Below, piece by piece: positions 44,027-53,071 of a stretch of DNA of 63,764 nucleotides. The stretch is taken from contig NZ_LJGU01000114.1 in NCBI RefSeq assembly GCF_001751245.1, positions 260,324 through 324,087 of the forward strand. The letters are read 5' to 3'. Within the stretch, counting starts at the first letter, position 1, and each line of letters opens with the position of its first letter. The notes under the pieces were generated by a model, which worked only from the letters and a program-made list of their open reading frames with translations, did not search any database and had not been told where the DNA came from. The position numbers and the translations under genes are program-made. This DNA is from Streptomyces oceani. GTDB lineage: Bacteria > Actinomycetota > Actinomycetes > Streptomycetales > Streptomycetaceae.

Positions 44027-45289
44027 CTACTCCTCCGGTGTGGTCTCCTCCCGGATCACCCGTTGGGCCACCGCGAACGCCGCGTTGGCCGCGGGCATCC
44101 CGCAGTAGACGGCGGTGTGCAGCAGCACCTCCGCGATCTCCGCCGGCGTGAGCCCGTTCCGCAACGCGGCGCGCGTGTGGAACACCAACTCGTCGAGGTG
44201 GCCACCGGCGGTCAGCGCGGTGAGTGTCGCGACGGAGCGGGTACGCCGGTCGATGACCGGGCGGTCCCACACCTCGCCCCAGGCGTAACGGGTGACCAGG
44301 TCCTGGAAGTCCTGCGTGAACTCGTCGGTCCGCTCCATCGCCTGGTCGACATGGGCGTCACCGAGCACCTCGCGGCGCACCTTCATCCCGGCGTCGTACG
44401 GGTCCGGGCGCACCCCGACGTCGACCACGCCCGCCTCCAGCTCGGCGACGGCGGCCGCCGGCGGCGGCTCGGGAGCTATCACCGGCGCCGGCGCGGGAGG
44501 GCCGGCGGCCGACTGCTGCCAGGTGGTGGTCAGATGACGGATGAGCAGCTCCGTGACGGCTCCGGGCTGTTCCACCGGCACGAGGTGGGAGGCGCCGGGC
44601 ACGATCGCGAGCCGGGCGTCCGGGATGCCCGCGACCAGGGCGCGGGCGTCCGCGGGCGGCGTGAGCTGGTCCTCGGCGCCGGCCATCACCAGGGCGGGCA
44701 CGCCGATCCGGGAGAGTTGTGTGCGGATGTCGAAGGCGGCCAGCAGCTCGCAGGACGCGATGTAGCAGCCGGGGTCGGTCGTACGGATCATCTGCACCGC
44801 CCAGTCCACGATCGCGGGCTGGGCGCCCGCGAAGCTGGACGTGAACCAGCGCTCGGGCGTGCCGTTCGCCACCGGCTCCAGGCCGTTGGTTCGGATCACC
44901 ACGCCCTGTTGGCGCCAGGCGTCCGGGGTGCTGTGCCGTGCCGAGCTGGAGACCAACGCGAGGGAGGAGACCCGGTTCGGGTGGTCCAGGGCGAGTTGGG
45001 CCCCGATCGCGCCGCCGAGCGAGGCGCCCGCGTACCCGAATCTGTCCACCCCCAACGCGTCCACGGTGGCGAGCAGTCGCTCGGCCAGCTCCGACGCGGC
45101 GGTAGCGGGGTGTGCCGGGGAGCCGCCGTGGCCGGGCAGATCGAACCGCAGGACCCGCCAGTGACGGGTGAGTTCGGGAATCTGCCGGTCCCACATGTGC
45201 CACGTCGCGCCGAGCGCGGGGGCCAGCACGAGCAGCGGCGCGTCCTCGGGGCCATCGATCCGGTGTTGAAGGGTCTTGGTCTCGCTCAC
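44027..45289 (-). CDS. pcaL: PcaL: 3-oxoadipate enol-lactonase / 4-carboxymuconolactone decarboxylase fusion
   Basis: This 420-residue fusion carries out two steps of the protocatechuate branch of the beta-ketoadipate pathway. Residues 1-255 are the enol-lactonase alpha/beta hydrolase (nucleophile in YAGASLGGAIG near 90; His in PGASHLVPVE near 230). A Pro/Ala linker (about 260-285) leads to the decarboxylase domain (290-420), with GMKVRREVLGDAHVDQAM near 302 and AVYCGMPAANAAF near 398. No pcaHGB or pcaIJF genes are in the window, so it is separated from the rest of the pathway. It heads an operon with an MBL-fold hydrolase and exonuclease III. Confidence 0.92.
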   Translation of the reverse strand: MSETKTLQHRIDGPEDAPLLVLAPALGATWHMWDRQIPELTRHWRVLRFDLPGHGGSPAHPATAASELAERLLATVDALGVDRFGYAGASLGGAIGAQLALDHPNRVSSLALVSSSARHSTPDAWRQQGVVIRTNGLEPVANGTPERWFTSSFAGAQPAIVDWAVQMIRTTDPGCYIASCELLAAFDIRTQLSRIGVPALVMAGAEDQLTPPADARALVAGIPDARLAIVPGASHLVPVEQPGAVTELLIRHLTTTWQQSAAGPPAPAPVIAPEPPPAAAVAELEAGVVDVGVRPDPYDAGMKVRREVLGDAHVDQAMERTDEFTQDFQDLVTRYAWGEVWDRPVIDRRTRSVATLTALTAGGHLDELVFHTRAALRNGLTPAEIAEVLLHTAVYCGMPAANAAFAVAQRVIREETTPEE

Positions 45290-45317
45290 CCGTTCACGCT
45301 ACCGAGCCATACGGGCA

Positions 45318-45337
45318 TTCCGCTTGCCGAGGCGGAA
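45318..45337 (-). terminator. Hairpin ending the sugar ABC / ROK operon
   Basis: TTCCGC (45318-45323) pairs with GCGGAA (45332-45337), 8-nt loop, 43 bp beyond the stop of the last gene of the minus-strand sugar operon. Confidence 0.45.
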
Positions 45338-45380
45338 ATCCGTACTGCGTGGTTCGTCACGCCTGTCGACTCCGCATCGG

Positions 45381-46013
45381 TCAGGGGCCGGTGAAGCGTA
45401 CCGTGGAGACGACGTACACCCGTGGCCGTTCCTCAGCGGTGGTGTCCACGGTGATCTGTAGCTCGGGGTGTTGCTGGGACTCCTGGTACACCAGCCCGGC
45501 GTAGCTCCGGCCGGACTTGCCGAACTCCCAGCCGACGCGTTCCGCTTGTGCCTCGGACACGCCGCTCCAGGCACCCGTCCGCAGTTGGGAGCCGTTGGTG
45601 CCGACGTTGTGCAGGAACTTGTCCAGCTTCTCGTCCGTGATGCGGAACTGCACGTGCAGCGAGCTGGTTTTCCACGAGTTGGCCTCGTAGTGCGCCACGT
45701 AGCTGGCGCTCTTGGGCATGGGGACGTCGTAGATCCGCAGGTCGGCCTTGCTGGGTCGCTCCCAGGTGAGGTCGCTGAGCGCGGCCTCCCGCTGCTTCTC
45801 CTCGCCGCTGTCCCGGCTGACGAACGCCGCCTTGACCAGGAAGCCGGCCGGGACGGCGATCAGCAGCACGACGATCAGCAGCGTCACGATCCGGTGGCGT
45901 GGCCGGTGCGGCGGGCGCTGGCCGCCGGGCGGGGTGGTGGGGGTCCGGTCGTCCATCGGTTCCTCGTCCACCGGGTCGTGCGTGCCGGAGTCGGGGGTGG
46001 CGGAGGTGGTCAC
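45381..46013 (-). CDS. Single-pass membrane protein of unknown function in sugar operon
   Basis: This 210-residue protein has a Pro/Thr-rich cytoplasmic start, one TM helix (about 42-62, VTLLIVVLLIAVPAGFLVKA) and an extracytoplasmic domain (65-210) with no recognised family. It is Trp/Tyr- and Asp-rich, without cysteines. GTG 46013 overlaps the ROK kinase stop as GTGA, so it is translated together with the kinase. The link to sugar uptake is by position only. Confidence 0.75.
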   Translation of the reverse strand: MTTSATPDSGTHDPVDEEPMDDRTPTTPPGGQRPPHRPRHRIVTLLIVVLLIAVPAGFLVKAAFVSRDSGEEKQREAALSDLTWERPSKADLRIYDVPMPKSASYVAHYEANSWKTSSLHVQFRITDEKLDKFLHNVGTNGSQLRTGAWSGVSEAQAERVGWEFGKSGRSYAGLVYQESQQHPELQITVDTTAEERPRVYVVSTVRFTGP

Positions 46014-47155
46014 TGGCCTACCGCCCGGCGCAGGTTGTCGGCGGCGCGCTCGTACCGCTCGTAACGCTCCAGACGCCGCCGGTTCGCCCGGCGGAAGCGA
46101 CGGGCGACCAGCCGGGCGAGGTCCGCGGCGCCGACCATCCCGGCCTCCGGCCCCAGTTGTGCTTTGACGATACGGGCCTCCGGCCGGTAGCCCCGTCCGG
46201 TCAGGTGCCGCCGAAAGGCGTCCCTGGCGGGGTCGATCAGCAGCTCCTCGGCCGCGCTCACCCCGCCCCCGATCACGAAGCACGAGGGATCGAGGGCCGC
46301 CGCGAGGTTGGCGATCCCGATGCCCAGCCACTGCCCGATGTCCTGGAACAGCTCGACGCACATCGCGTCGCCTTCCCGCGCCAGGTCCGTGATCAACGGT
46401 CCGGTGATCTGGGGGAGCTGGCCGCCGGTGCGCTCGATGATGCCGTACGCCACCGGGGACTCGGCGGCGGCGAGTTCACGTGCCTCCCGGACCAGGGCGT
46501 TCCCGGAGCTGTACTGCTCCCAGCAGCCGCGGTTACCGCAGGGGCAGCGGTGGCCGCCGGGCACCACCTGCATGTGCCCGAACTCGCCGGCCACGCCGTA
46601 CTTGCCGCGCTTGACCCGGCCGTCCTCCAGGATGGCGCCGCCGATGCCCGTGCCCAGGGTGATCATCACCAGCTGGTCCTCGCCCCTGCCGGCGCCGAAC
46701 CGCCATTCGCCCCAGGCCGCGGTGTTGGCGTCGTTGTCCACCATGACCGGCACCGCGAGGCGGGCGGTGAGCGCGTCCTTGAGCGGTTCGTCCCGCCAGG
46801 CCAGGTGGGGGGCGAACAGCACCCGGGACCGGTCGCAGTCCACCCAGCCGGCGGCACCGATACCGACGGCGTGCACGTCGTGCCGGTCCGACAGGTCCAG
46901 CACGAGTTCCGCGATGGTGTCCTCGACGACCTTGGGGCTCTTGGACTTGTCCGGGGTCTCGGCGCGCACCTTCTCCAGGATGTGCCCTTCGGCGTCCACC
47001 ACCCCGGCCATCACCTTCGTGCCGCCGATGTCGATGCCCACCGTGGGCACCCGGGGGGCGGACTGCGGCGAGCGGCGCTCCCGTGTACTGACAGTGCGCA
47101 GCACCCGCGCGCTCGGGGCGCTCTGACGATAGGCCCGGTCACGGTACGTACTCAC
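46010..47155 (-). CDS. ROK family kinase (glucokinase-like)
   Basis: This 381-residue sugar kinase phosphorylates an imported hexose with ATP. After an Arg/Ser-rich 36-residue extension, it has the ROK ATP motif GIDIGGTKVMAG (about 39-50), the catalytic Asp in MVDNDANTAAWGEWR near 140, LGTGIGGAI near 165 and the zinc motif HRCPCGNRGCWEQY near 205-218. There is no HTH domain, so it is an enzyme, not a ROK repressor. It follows the ABC genes on the same strand but is separated from them by the 30-bp repeat array. Confidence 0.9.
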   Translation of the reverse strand: MSTYRDRAYRQSAPSARVLRTVSTRERRSPQSAPRVPTVGIDIGGTKVMAGVVDAEGHILEKVRAETPDKSKSPKVVEDTIAELVLDLSDRHDVHAVGIGAAGWVDCDRSRVLFAPHLAWRDEPLKDALTARLAVPVMVDNDANTAAWGEWRFGAGRGEDQLVMITLGTGIGGAILEDGRVKRGKYGVAGEFGHMQVVPGGHRCPCGNRGCWEQYSSGNALVREARELAAAESPVAYGIIERTGGQLPQITGPLITDLAREGDAMCVELFQDIGQWLGIGIANLAAALDPSCFVIGGGVSAAEELLIDPARDAFRRHLTGRGYRPEARIVKAQLGPEAGMVGAADLARLVARRFRRANRRRLERYERYERAADNLRRAVGQ

Positions 47156-48016
47156 GCCGTGGCACCCCGTACGGGCGCGGCGCGGCGGTGGCTGCGGGTG
47201 AGTGCGCGCAACGGTCGTCTCGTCTCTTCCGGGGTCCTGGGAATGCTGGAGGGTGCCGGAGATGATGACGACGGTGGCCAGTCTCCGGTTCCCCTCCCGA
47301 CACTGGGTGCTCGCGTGCTCGATTGTGCCACGGGCACGAAGGGTCGGTGTGAAGCGAGGTGGGACACCGAGCGAACAGTCACAGCGAGGTGGGACACCGA
47401 GCGAACAGTCACAGCGAGGTGGGACACCGAGCGAACAGTCACAGCGAGGTGGGACACCGAGCGAACAGTCACAGCGAGGTGGGACACCGAGCGAACAGTC
47501 ACAGCGAGGTGGGACACCGAGCGAACAGTCACAGCGAGGTGGGACACCGAGCGAACAGTCACAGCGAGGTGGGACACCGAGCGAACAGTCACAGCGAGGT
47601 GGGACACCGAGCGAACAGTCACAGCGAGGTGGGACACCGAGCGAACAGTCACAGCGAGGTGGGACACCGAGCGAACAGTCACAGCGAGGTGGGACACCGA
47701 GCGAACAGTCACAGCGAGGTGGGACACCGAGCGAACAGTCACAGCGAGGTGGGACACCGAGCGAACAGTCACAGCGAGGTGGGACACCGAGCGAACAGTC
47801 ACAGCGAGGTGGGACACCGAGCGAACAGTCACAGCGAGGTGGGACACCGAGCGAACAGTCACAGCGAGGTGGGACACCGAGCGAACAGTCACAGCGAGGT
47901 GGGACACCGAGCGAACAGTCACAGCGAGGTGGGACACCGAGCGAACAGTCACAGCGAGGTGGGACACCGAGCGAACAGTCACAGCGAGGTGGGACACCTG
48001 GACCGAGTGGTCTGCC
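47156..48016. other. 861-bp spacer between ABC ATPase and ROK kinase genes
   Basis: Apart from the tandem array at 47353-47998 the spacer has 197 bp of unique sequence next to the kinase start and about 18 bp next to the ATPase stop. The unique 197 bp should hold the kinase's ribosome site and perhaps its own promoter; I see no clear one. Confidence 0.75.
47353..47998. repeat. Perfect 30-bp tandem repeat, 21 full copies plus 16 bp
   Basis: The unit starts AGCGAGGTGGGACACC and ends CGAACAGTCAC. It repeats without a single change from 47353 to 47982 (630 bp), then breaks off after 16 bases. There are no spacers, so it is a minisatellite and not a CRISPR array. Because the period is a multiple of three and lacks stop codons, it creates long open frames on both strands that are not evidence of coding. 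Each unit contains GGTGGGACACC, a short hairpin. Confidence 0.97.
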
Positions 48017-48808
48017 CTACGATCCGCTCGGTTCCTCCCCCCGCTCCAGTTCGTGGCTCAGCTCCTCCAGCTCGCTCCCGCCCGCCATCTGCCGGGTCAG
48101 CTCGTCCAGGTCGATCTCGGACTTCTCGTACCGGCCGGCCATCGTGCCGCGCTTGAGGAGTATGAAGCGGTCCGCCACCAGGTAGGCGTGGTGCGGGTTG
48201 TGCGTGATCAGGACGACACCGATCCCCTGGTCGCGGGCGGCGGCGACGTACTTCAGCACCACCCCGGACTGCTTGACCCCGAGCGCCGCCGTGGGCTCGT
48301 CCAGTACGAGCACCTTCGCACCGAAGTGGATCGCGCGGGCGATGGCCACGCACTGCCGCTCACCGCCGGAGAGGGTGCCGATCGGCTGGTCCACGTCACG
48401 CAGGTCGATGCCCATACGCAGCAACGCGTCCCGGGTCGTACGTCGCATCGCCGCCACGTCGAGCCGGGCGAAGGGGCCGCGGCCGGTGACCGGCTCGGAT
48501 CCGAGAAAGAAGTTCCGCCACACCGGCATCAGCGGAACGACGGCGAGGTCCTGGTAGACGGTGGCGACGCCACGCTCCAGCGCCGCCCGCGGGGAGGTCA
48601 GCCGGGTCGGTTCCCCCTCGATCTCGAAGTCGCCGCCGTCGTGCTGGTGCAGTCCCGCGATGATCTTGATCAGGGTGGACTTGCCGGCACCGTTGTCGCC
48701 GAGGACGCAGGTGATCTCGCCGGCGTTCACCCGGAGCGAGACGCCGTCCAGCGCCCGGATGTTCCCGTAGTGCTTGCTGACCTCGGTCAGCTCGACCAGA
48801 GCAGCCAT
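48017..48808 (-). CDS. Sugar ABC transporter ATPase (single domain, FrcA-like)
   Basis: This 263-residue ATPase powers sugar import. Walker A is GDNGAGKST (about 37-45), the signature LSGGERQ lies near 144 and Walker [13 protein letters not shown] near 165. CUT2 importers for pentoses usually have two fused ABC domains of about 500 residues; this one has a single domain, like the fructose importer FrcA. ATG 48808 shares its A with the permease stop (TGATG), so translation is coupled. Confidence 0.92.
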   Translation of the reverse strand: MAALVELTEVSKHYGNIRALDGVSLRVNAGEITCVLGDNGAGKSTLIKIIAGLHQHDGGDFEIEGEPTRLTSPRAALERGVATVYQDLAVVPLMPVWRNFFLGSEPVTGRGPFARLDVAAMRRTTRDALLRMGIDLRDVDQPIGTLSGGERQCVAIARAIHFGAKVLVLDEPTAALGVKQSGVVLKYVAAARDQGIGVVLITHNPHHAYLVADRFILLKRGTMAGRYEKSEIDLDELTRQMAGGSELEELSHELERGEEPSGS

Positions 48809-49869
48809 CAGCCCGCCTCCGCACGCTTGCGAATCCACGCGTTGAGCAGGGTGGCGAGCAGCAGCATCGCCCCCAGGAAGAACTTGAACCAGTCCGGGTT
48901 CCAGGCGGCGTAGACGATGCCCTTGCTGGTCATGCCGAAGATCAACGCGCCCACCGCGGCGCCCACGGCCGAACCGTACCCGCCGGTCAGCAGGCAGCCG
49001 CCGATGACGGCCGCGGCGATGTAGATCAGCTCGTTGCCCACGCCCTCGCCGGACTGCACCACGTCGTAGTTGAAGAGCAGGTGCTGCCCGGAGATCCAGG
49101 CGGCGAGCGCCACCCCCAGGTACAGCCCGATCTTCGTACGGGCCACCGGCACGCCCACCGCGCGCGCCGCGTGCGAGCCGCCACCCACCGCGAAAATCCA
49201 GTTGCCGGCCCGGGTGCGCAGCAGAATCCAGGTGGCCACCGCCATGAGCAGCAGCCACCACAGGATCGTCACCTGGAAGTCCACCCCGAACAGCGTCAGG
49301 TGGGAGGCGAAGAGCTTGCGTGCGGAGGGGAAGCCCTCCATGTCGCTGATGCTCTTGGTCGACACGGTGCCGCTGACCAGGTTCGTCAGCCCGAGGTTGA
49401 GGCCGGTCAGCATCAGGAAGGTGCCGAGCGTGATGATGAAGCTGGGCAGGCCGGTACGGGTGAGCATGACGCCGTTGAACAGTCCGATAGCCAGCGTCAC
49501 CAGCAACGAGACGCCGACTCCCACCCACACGTTCGCGGTCATCTGGTAGCTGAACATCGAGGAGACCAGCGCCGAGCTGGTGACCATCACCCCGGTGGAG
49601 AGGTCGAACTCCCCGCCGATCATCAGCAGCGCCACGGGCACCGCCATGATGCCGATGGTGGAGGAGGCGTAGAGGACCGTGGCGAGGCTGGACGCCTGGA
49701 GGAAGCTGTCGGCCACGAAGGCGAAGAACACGAAGACCGCGACCGCGCCCATCACGGCACCCAGTTCCGGGCGGTTGAGCAGGCGCCGTGCCGGGGACCG
49801 GCGGGCCAGCCGTTCGTCCGGTGCTTCCTCGGGTTCCTCGTCCGTACGGCCGGTGGTGGCTGCCGTCAT
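48808..49869 (-). CDS. Sugar ABC transporter permease (CUT2, FrcC-like)
   Basis: This 353-residue permease has a charged 35-residue cytoplasmic start and about 10 TM helices. The CUT2 signature region is visible in [20 protein letters not shown] (about 83-102) and in the [20 protein letters not shown] segment near 290. It works as a homodimer with the ATPase. ATG 49869 overlaps the binding-protein stop as ATGA. The cluster order binding protein, permease, ATPase, kinase matches frcBCAK. Confidence 0.92.
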   Translation of the reverse strand: MTAATTGRTDEEPEEAPDERLARRSPARRLLNRPELGAVMGAVAVFVFFAFVADSFLQASSLATVLYASSTIGIMAVPVALLMIGGEFDLSTGVMVTSSALVSSMFSYQMTANVWVGVGVSLLVTLAIGLFNGVMLTRTGLPSFIITLGTFLMLTGLNLGLTNLVSGTVSTKSISDMEGFPSARKLFASHLTLFGVDFQVTILWWLLLMAVATWILLRTRAGNWIFAVGGGSHAARAVGVPVARTKIGLYLGVALAAWISGQHLLFNYDVVQSGEGVGNELIYIAAAVIGGCLLTGGYGSAVGAAVGALIFGMTSKGIVYAAWNPDWFKFFLGAMLLLATLLNAWIRKRAEAG

Positions 49870-50906
49870 CGGGTGCCCCGCTTCGTGTACTCGGCCAGCT
49901 TCTCGGCGTCTTTCTCGGTGAGGATCTGCGGGCCGGTGAACACCGGTTTCCCGCCGCCGAGCATGTTGGCGTTGTAGTGGTGCAGCCACATCAGGTCGAC
50001 CGCCTGGTAGCCCTGCAGGTACGGCTGCTGGTCCACGGCGAAGCCGATCGACCCGTCCGACAGACCCTCGGCCACCTTGGCGTTCAGGTCGAAGGTGGCG
50101 ACCTCGGCGTCGCTGCCGGCCTGTTCCGCGGCCTTCACGGCGGTGGGCGCGAACGGGGCGCCGAGCGTGACGACGGAGTCGACGGCGCTGTCGGACTGGA
50201 GCTTCGCGGTCACCGAGGACTCGACGTCGGGCATGTTCGTACCGTCCACGTACAGCTTCTTGACCTGGCCGTCGAAGGTCTCGCGCACGCCGTCGCAGCG
50301 CTGCTCGTGTCCGATGTTGCCCTGTTCGTGCAGGACGCACAGGGCCTTCTTGCGGTCACGTTCGTTCAGTTCCTCGCCGACCGCCTCCCCGGCGATCACC
50401 TCGTCCTGGCCGATATGGGTGAGCGCGCCGAAGTCCGCCGACTTCTCCTGACCGGAGTTGATCGTGATCACCGGGATGTCCGCCTTGACCGCCTTCCGTA
50501 CGACGGACTTCATGGCCGCCGGCTTGGCGAGCGTGACGATCAGCCCGTCGACGTCCTTGTCGATCATCGACTTGGCGAGCTGGGCCTGCTGGCCGGCGTC
50601 CTTGTCGTGCGCGTAGATGAACTCGATGTTGTCCTTGGTGGCCGCCTGCTCGGCTCCGCTCTGCACGATGTCCCAGAAGGTGTCGCCGTCGCCGGAGTGC
50701 GTGACCATCGCGACCTTCCAGCGCGGCGTGTCCACCGCGGCCTCGCCACCCGCCGCGTTGCGCTCCTCCTCGGCGCGTTTCCCGCCCGTGCTGCTGCACC
50801 CGGCGAGTACGGTCACCAGCACCGCCGCGAGCAGCGCCGCCGCCAAGCGCAGCGGGCCTCTCGTAGCTCTGTGCTGCTCCCTACGGACCTTCTGAAGCGT
50901 GGACAC
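49866..50906 (-). CDS. Sugar ABC transporter substrate-binding lipoprotein
   Basis: This 346-residue periplasmic-binding-protein type lipoprotein has a signal peptide with lipobox VTVLAGC, so Cys37 is the lipidated residue. The mature part (60-340) is a type I binding fold of the ribose/xylose/fructose group ([20 protein letters not shown] near 68; [12 protein letters not shown] near 122; [16 protein letters not shown] near 300). It captures a sugar for the permease below it. GTG 50906 opens the ABC operon; a nested pair of dyads lies just upstream. Confidence 0.92.
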   Translation of the reverse strand: MSTLQKVRREQHRATRGPLRLAAALLAAVLVTVLAGCSSTGGKRAEEERNAAGGEAAVDTPRWKVAMVTHSGDGDTFWDIVQSGAEQAATKDNIEFIYAHDKDAGQQAQLAKSMIDKDVDGLIVTLAKPAAMKSVVRKAVKADIPVITINSGQEKSADFGALTHIGQDEVIAGEAVGEELNERDRKKALCVLHEQGNIGHEQRCDGVRETFDGQVKKLYVDGTNMPDVESSVTAKLQSDSAVDSVVTLGAPFAPTAVKAAEQAGSDAEVATFDLNAKVAEGLSDGSIGFAVDQQPYLQGYQAVDLMWLHHYNANMLGGGKPVFTGPQILTEKDAEKLAEYTKRGTR

Positions 50907-51226
50907 CCGGGTTCTGACCTCTCGACGCGGTGATCACCGCAGGTCATGGTGAACTCTGCGGAACTCGGCGCACAGTATCGGCCACCCGGACCGGCCAGCA
51001 CCCCACCGGGTCCCCGCCCGCCCGACGTCCCGTGCCCGCCGTGCGACCTCGGCGCGCGGCGCACGCGAGGCATGGCGGTTGTTCTAGCGGGACTCCGGAC
51101 GGGCGTCAACGCATCCGTACACCCCGATTACGGGAGGGTACGGGCTCGGGCGGCGGCCGGCGCCCCGTGAACGTCGGTCGCCCGCCGCCGTCCGGCCGCG
51201 CCTCACTCCCTCACGTCTGGGCGCCG
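50907..51226. other. 320-bp region upstream of the ABC operon
   Basis: No gene is supported. It holds the operator-like dyads at 50915-50946 and should contain the ABC operon promoter; a TACTGT-like box near 50975 (minus strand) is a weak -10 candidate. Confidence 0.6.
50915..50946. promoter_or_regulatory. Nested dyads before the sugar-binding protein gene
   Basis: GCGGTGATCACCGC (50927-50940) is a perfect 14-bp palindrome. It is enclosed by TGACCT (50915-50920) and AGGTCA (50941-50946), another perfect inverted pair. The block lies 9-40 bp before GTG 50906, suiting a repressor site for the importer. Confidence 0.55.
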
Positions 51227-52918
51227 TCACTCGCCGGCGTAGTACACCTCCAGCTCACCGAGCGAGGTGAAGGTCCTACTGCCACCGGGTGCCCCGATGA
51301 CACGTACGCCGTCACCGGAGGTGGCGTCGAAGGACAGCTCGTAGGTCTTGTGCGGCCCGGCGCTCCCGTCGGACGGGTAGTCCGGGGTGATCCGGAGTCC
51401 GGACACGTCGACCCACTCGTGGTCCTTGCGCACCTGCACGCGCAGGTCCTTGAACCAGCCACCGTCGTCGTACATCTTGCCGGTGGTGTAGGCGACCGAG
51501 TCCATCGTGTACTGCCGTGGCCAGGTGTAGCCCCACCAGCTGGCGTCCTTGCGTTCGTCGTTCCAGTCGTCCTCGCTCTGCCGCTTGTCGCCGTCGTTGT
51601 AGTAGTCGGTGTTGCCGTAGTGCGTGGCCCGCTCGACACCGGTCGCGCCGTCCTCCCGGGCGAGGTTGCGCCGCGGGTCCGCGGTGTTGCCGGGAGTGGT
51701 CTCACGGTGCGGCTCCAGCTGCATCTGACGCAGCGAGAAGGTGTACGCGTGGTGCTCCTCGGGTGGGAAACCACCGCCGCACGGGCAGACGTTGGACTGC
51801 AGCCACATCGACCTGCCGTCCGCGCTGATGTACTTCGAGGGGATGGTGGTGGCGTATCCGCCGTGCTTGTCCGGGGTCCACGGGTAGCCGCCGAAGTCCT
51901 TGGTCTTGAAGTGCCTCCACGGTCCCCAGGGGTTGGGAGCCTCGTAGAACTCGTAGGTGTACTCGGTCCAGGAGGTGTAGATGTAGCGGTCCAGTCCCTT
52001 GTTGTAGACGACGCCGCCCTGGCTGAGCACCGTGGTGTTCTCGACCCGGCCGTCGGTGAACACGTCCTGGTAGATGTGCCGGTCGTCGTGCAGGACGGCC
52101 TTGCGGTCGGCGGCGTCCCCCGACCAGGTCGGTTTGCCGGCCTCGTCGTAGCCGCTGACGAACTGCCAGGCGCTCCGCTCCAGCGCCGCGTCCTTGGGCA
52201 CCCGCGCCAGGTAGACGTCCTGGGGGTCCTGGACCCGGTCGTTGAAGGAGTCCCGCCAGTTGTGGTCCAGGCCGTAGGCGTAGAGGTACTCGTCGTCGGG
52301 GGCGTTGGCGTAGTCCTTGCCGTAGTCCAGGAACATCACCGTGGTGAACACGCCGTTGTCGAACATCGGCTTGCTCTTGTCGAAGGTCCAGGTCTTGCCC
52401 TTGTCCGTGGACTTGGCGATGGTCGCGCTGGGCGCGTCGTTGAAGTCGGTCGCCAGGTCCTGGACCGCGAGATAGAGATCGCCGTCCGCGCAGGCCATGC
52501 CGGTCGGCTTGCGGGTGTGGTCGGCGTTCCACACCTTGCCGACCTCGTCGCCCTCGGCCAGTTGGGCACCCTCCAGGTTTCCGGGCATGCCGGAGATCCG
52601 GGCGACACCTATGTCGTGGTAGGTGTCGTCGTACCCCACTCCGTCGCCATAGGCTGTGTAAACGTTGTCATCATCGGACCAACAGTTCGGCCAGAGATCA
52701 CCGTGGTTCTTGTTGTCACCGACGGTGGGGGCTCCGACGGTCGCCCGGTTCTCGATGTCGACGGTCGAGAAGTAGTCGCTGGCCGGCGGTGATCCGGTCG
52801 ACGCCGGGGGATCGGCGGGGTCGGCGGGGTCGGCCCCCGCCGGGCCGACCAGCGCGGTGGTCGCCAGGGCCAGTGCGCACGCGGTGAGCAGGCGGCCGGC
52901 GCGGAATCGTCTGGGCAT
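51227..52918 (-). CDS. Secreted DUF4185-like protein with C-terminal carbohydrate-binding-like domain
   Basis: This 563-residue secreted protein has a signal peptide (about 1-29, ending GPAGA). Residues 45-420 resemble DUF4185, a beta-propeller-like domain of putative glycoside hydrolases (NHGDLWPNCWSDDDNVYTAY near 72). Residues about 430-563 look like an F5/8-type C (CBM32-like) discoidin domain. It may cut or bind a glycan whose sugars enter through the ABC importer next to it. ATG 52918 has a GGAGG site. Its promoter has an operator lying over the start point. Confidence 0.8.
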   Translation of the reverse strand: MPRRFRAGRLLTACALALATTALVGPAGADPADPADPPASTGSPPASDYFSTVDIENRATVGAPTVGDNKNHGDLWPNCWSDDDNVYTAYGDGVGYDDTYHDIGVARISGMPGNLEGAQLAEGDEVGKVWNADHTRKPTGMACADGDLYLAVQDLATDFNDAPSATIAKSTDKGKTWTFDKSKPMFDNGVFTTVMFLDYGKDYANAPDDEYLYAYGLDHNWRDSFNDRVQDPQDVYLARVPKDAALERSAWQFVSGYDEAGKPTWSGDAADRKAVLHDDRHIYQDVFTDGRVENTTVLSQGGVVYNKGLDRYIYTSWTEYTYEFYEAPNPWGPWRHFKTKDFGGYPWTPDKHGGYATTIPSKYISADGRSMWLQSNVCPCGGGFPPEEHHAYTFSLRQMQLEPHRETTPGNTADPRRNLAREDGATGVERATHYGNTDYYNDGDKRQSEDDWNDERKDASWWGYTWPRQYTMDSVAYTTGKMYDDGGWFKDLRVQVRKDHEWVDVSGLRITPDYPSDGSAGPHKTYELSFDATSGDGVRVIGAPGGSRTFTSLGELEVYYAGE

Positions 52919-52949
52919 CGCGGTCCTCCGTGGGACAGTTGGCGAGATG

Positions 52950-52997
52950 CGTGAAATCGATTTCGCGGAAGTTACAGCGGACTCGGGCCCGGGTCAA
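52950..52997 (-). promoter_or_regulatory. Promoter with LacI-type operator over the start point, DUF4185 gene
   Basis: On the minus strand TTGACC (52997-52992), 17 bp and TAACTT (52974-52969) form a good promoter. Directly downstream is CGTGAAATCGATTTCGCG (52950-52967): a perfect 12-bp core GAAATCGATTTC with one mismatch in the extended arms. The expected start point (about 52962) lies inside it. The central CG and arm type match LacI-family operators, but no LacI gene is in the window. Confidence 0.65.
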
Positions 52998-53050
52998 TCC
53001 CTCGCACAGCACATGTCCCTATGCCGGAAGGTCGCGGCCGCCCCGCCGGC

Positions 53051-53058
53051 GTCCGGAC
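53051..53058. promoter_or_regulatory. GTCCGGAC half-length copy of the GntR-type palindrome
   Basis: GTCCGGAC repeats the core of the palindrome found before the GntR gene (53876-53887) and lies upstream of the DUF4185 promoter. It is short and could be chance. Confidence 0.3.
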
Positions 53059-53071
53059 AGCACGGCGTACG

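Noticed and set aside
46010..47155. ROK transcriptional repressor
   Set aside because: There is no N-terminal winged helix; the catalytic Asp and the ROK zinc motif support a kinase.
47152..47997. Minus-strand frame encoding a ten-residue peptide repeated 21 times (SVSHLAVTVR)
   Set aside because: It is open only because of the repeat. There is no start signal, domain or flanking coding sequence, and third-position bias is not informative in a perfect repeat.
47353..47998. CRISPR array
   Set aside because: The repeats follow each other directly with no spacers, and no cas genes are nearby.
45899..48913. A roughly 1,000-codon open frame on the plus strand and shorter frames in other phases through the repeat array
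   Set aside because: The 30-bp unit has no stop in any plus-strand phase and its length is a multiple of three, so all phases stay open. The rest of the frame lies antisense to clear ROK kinase and ABC genes.
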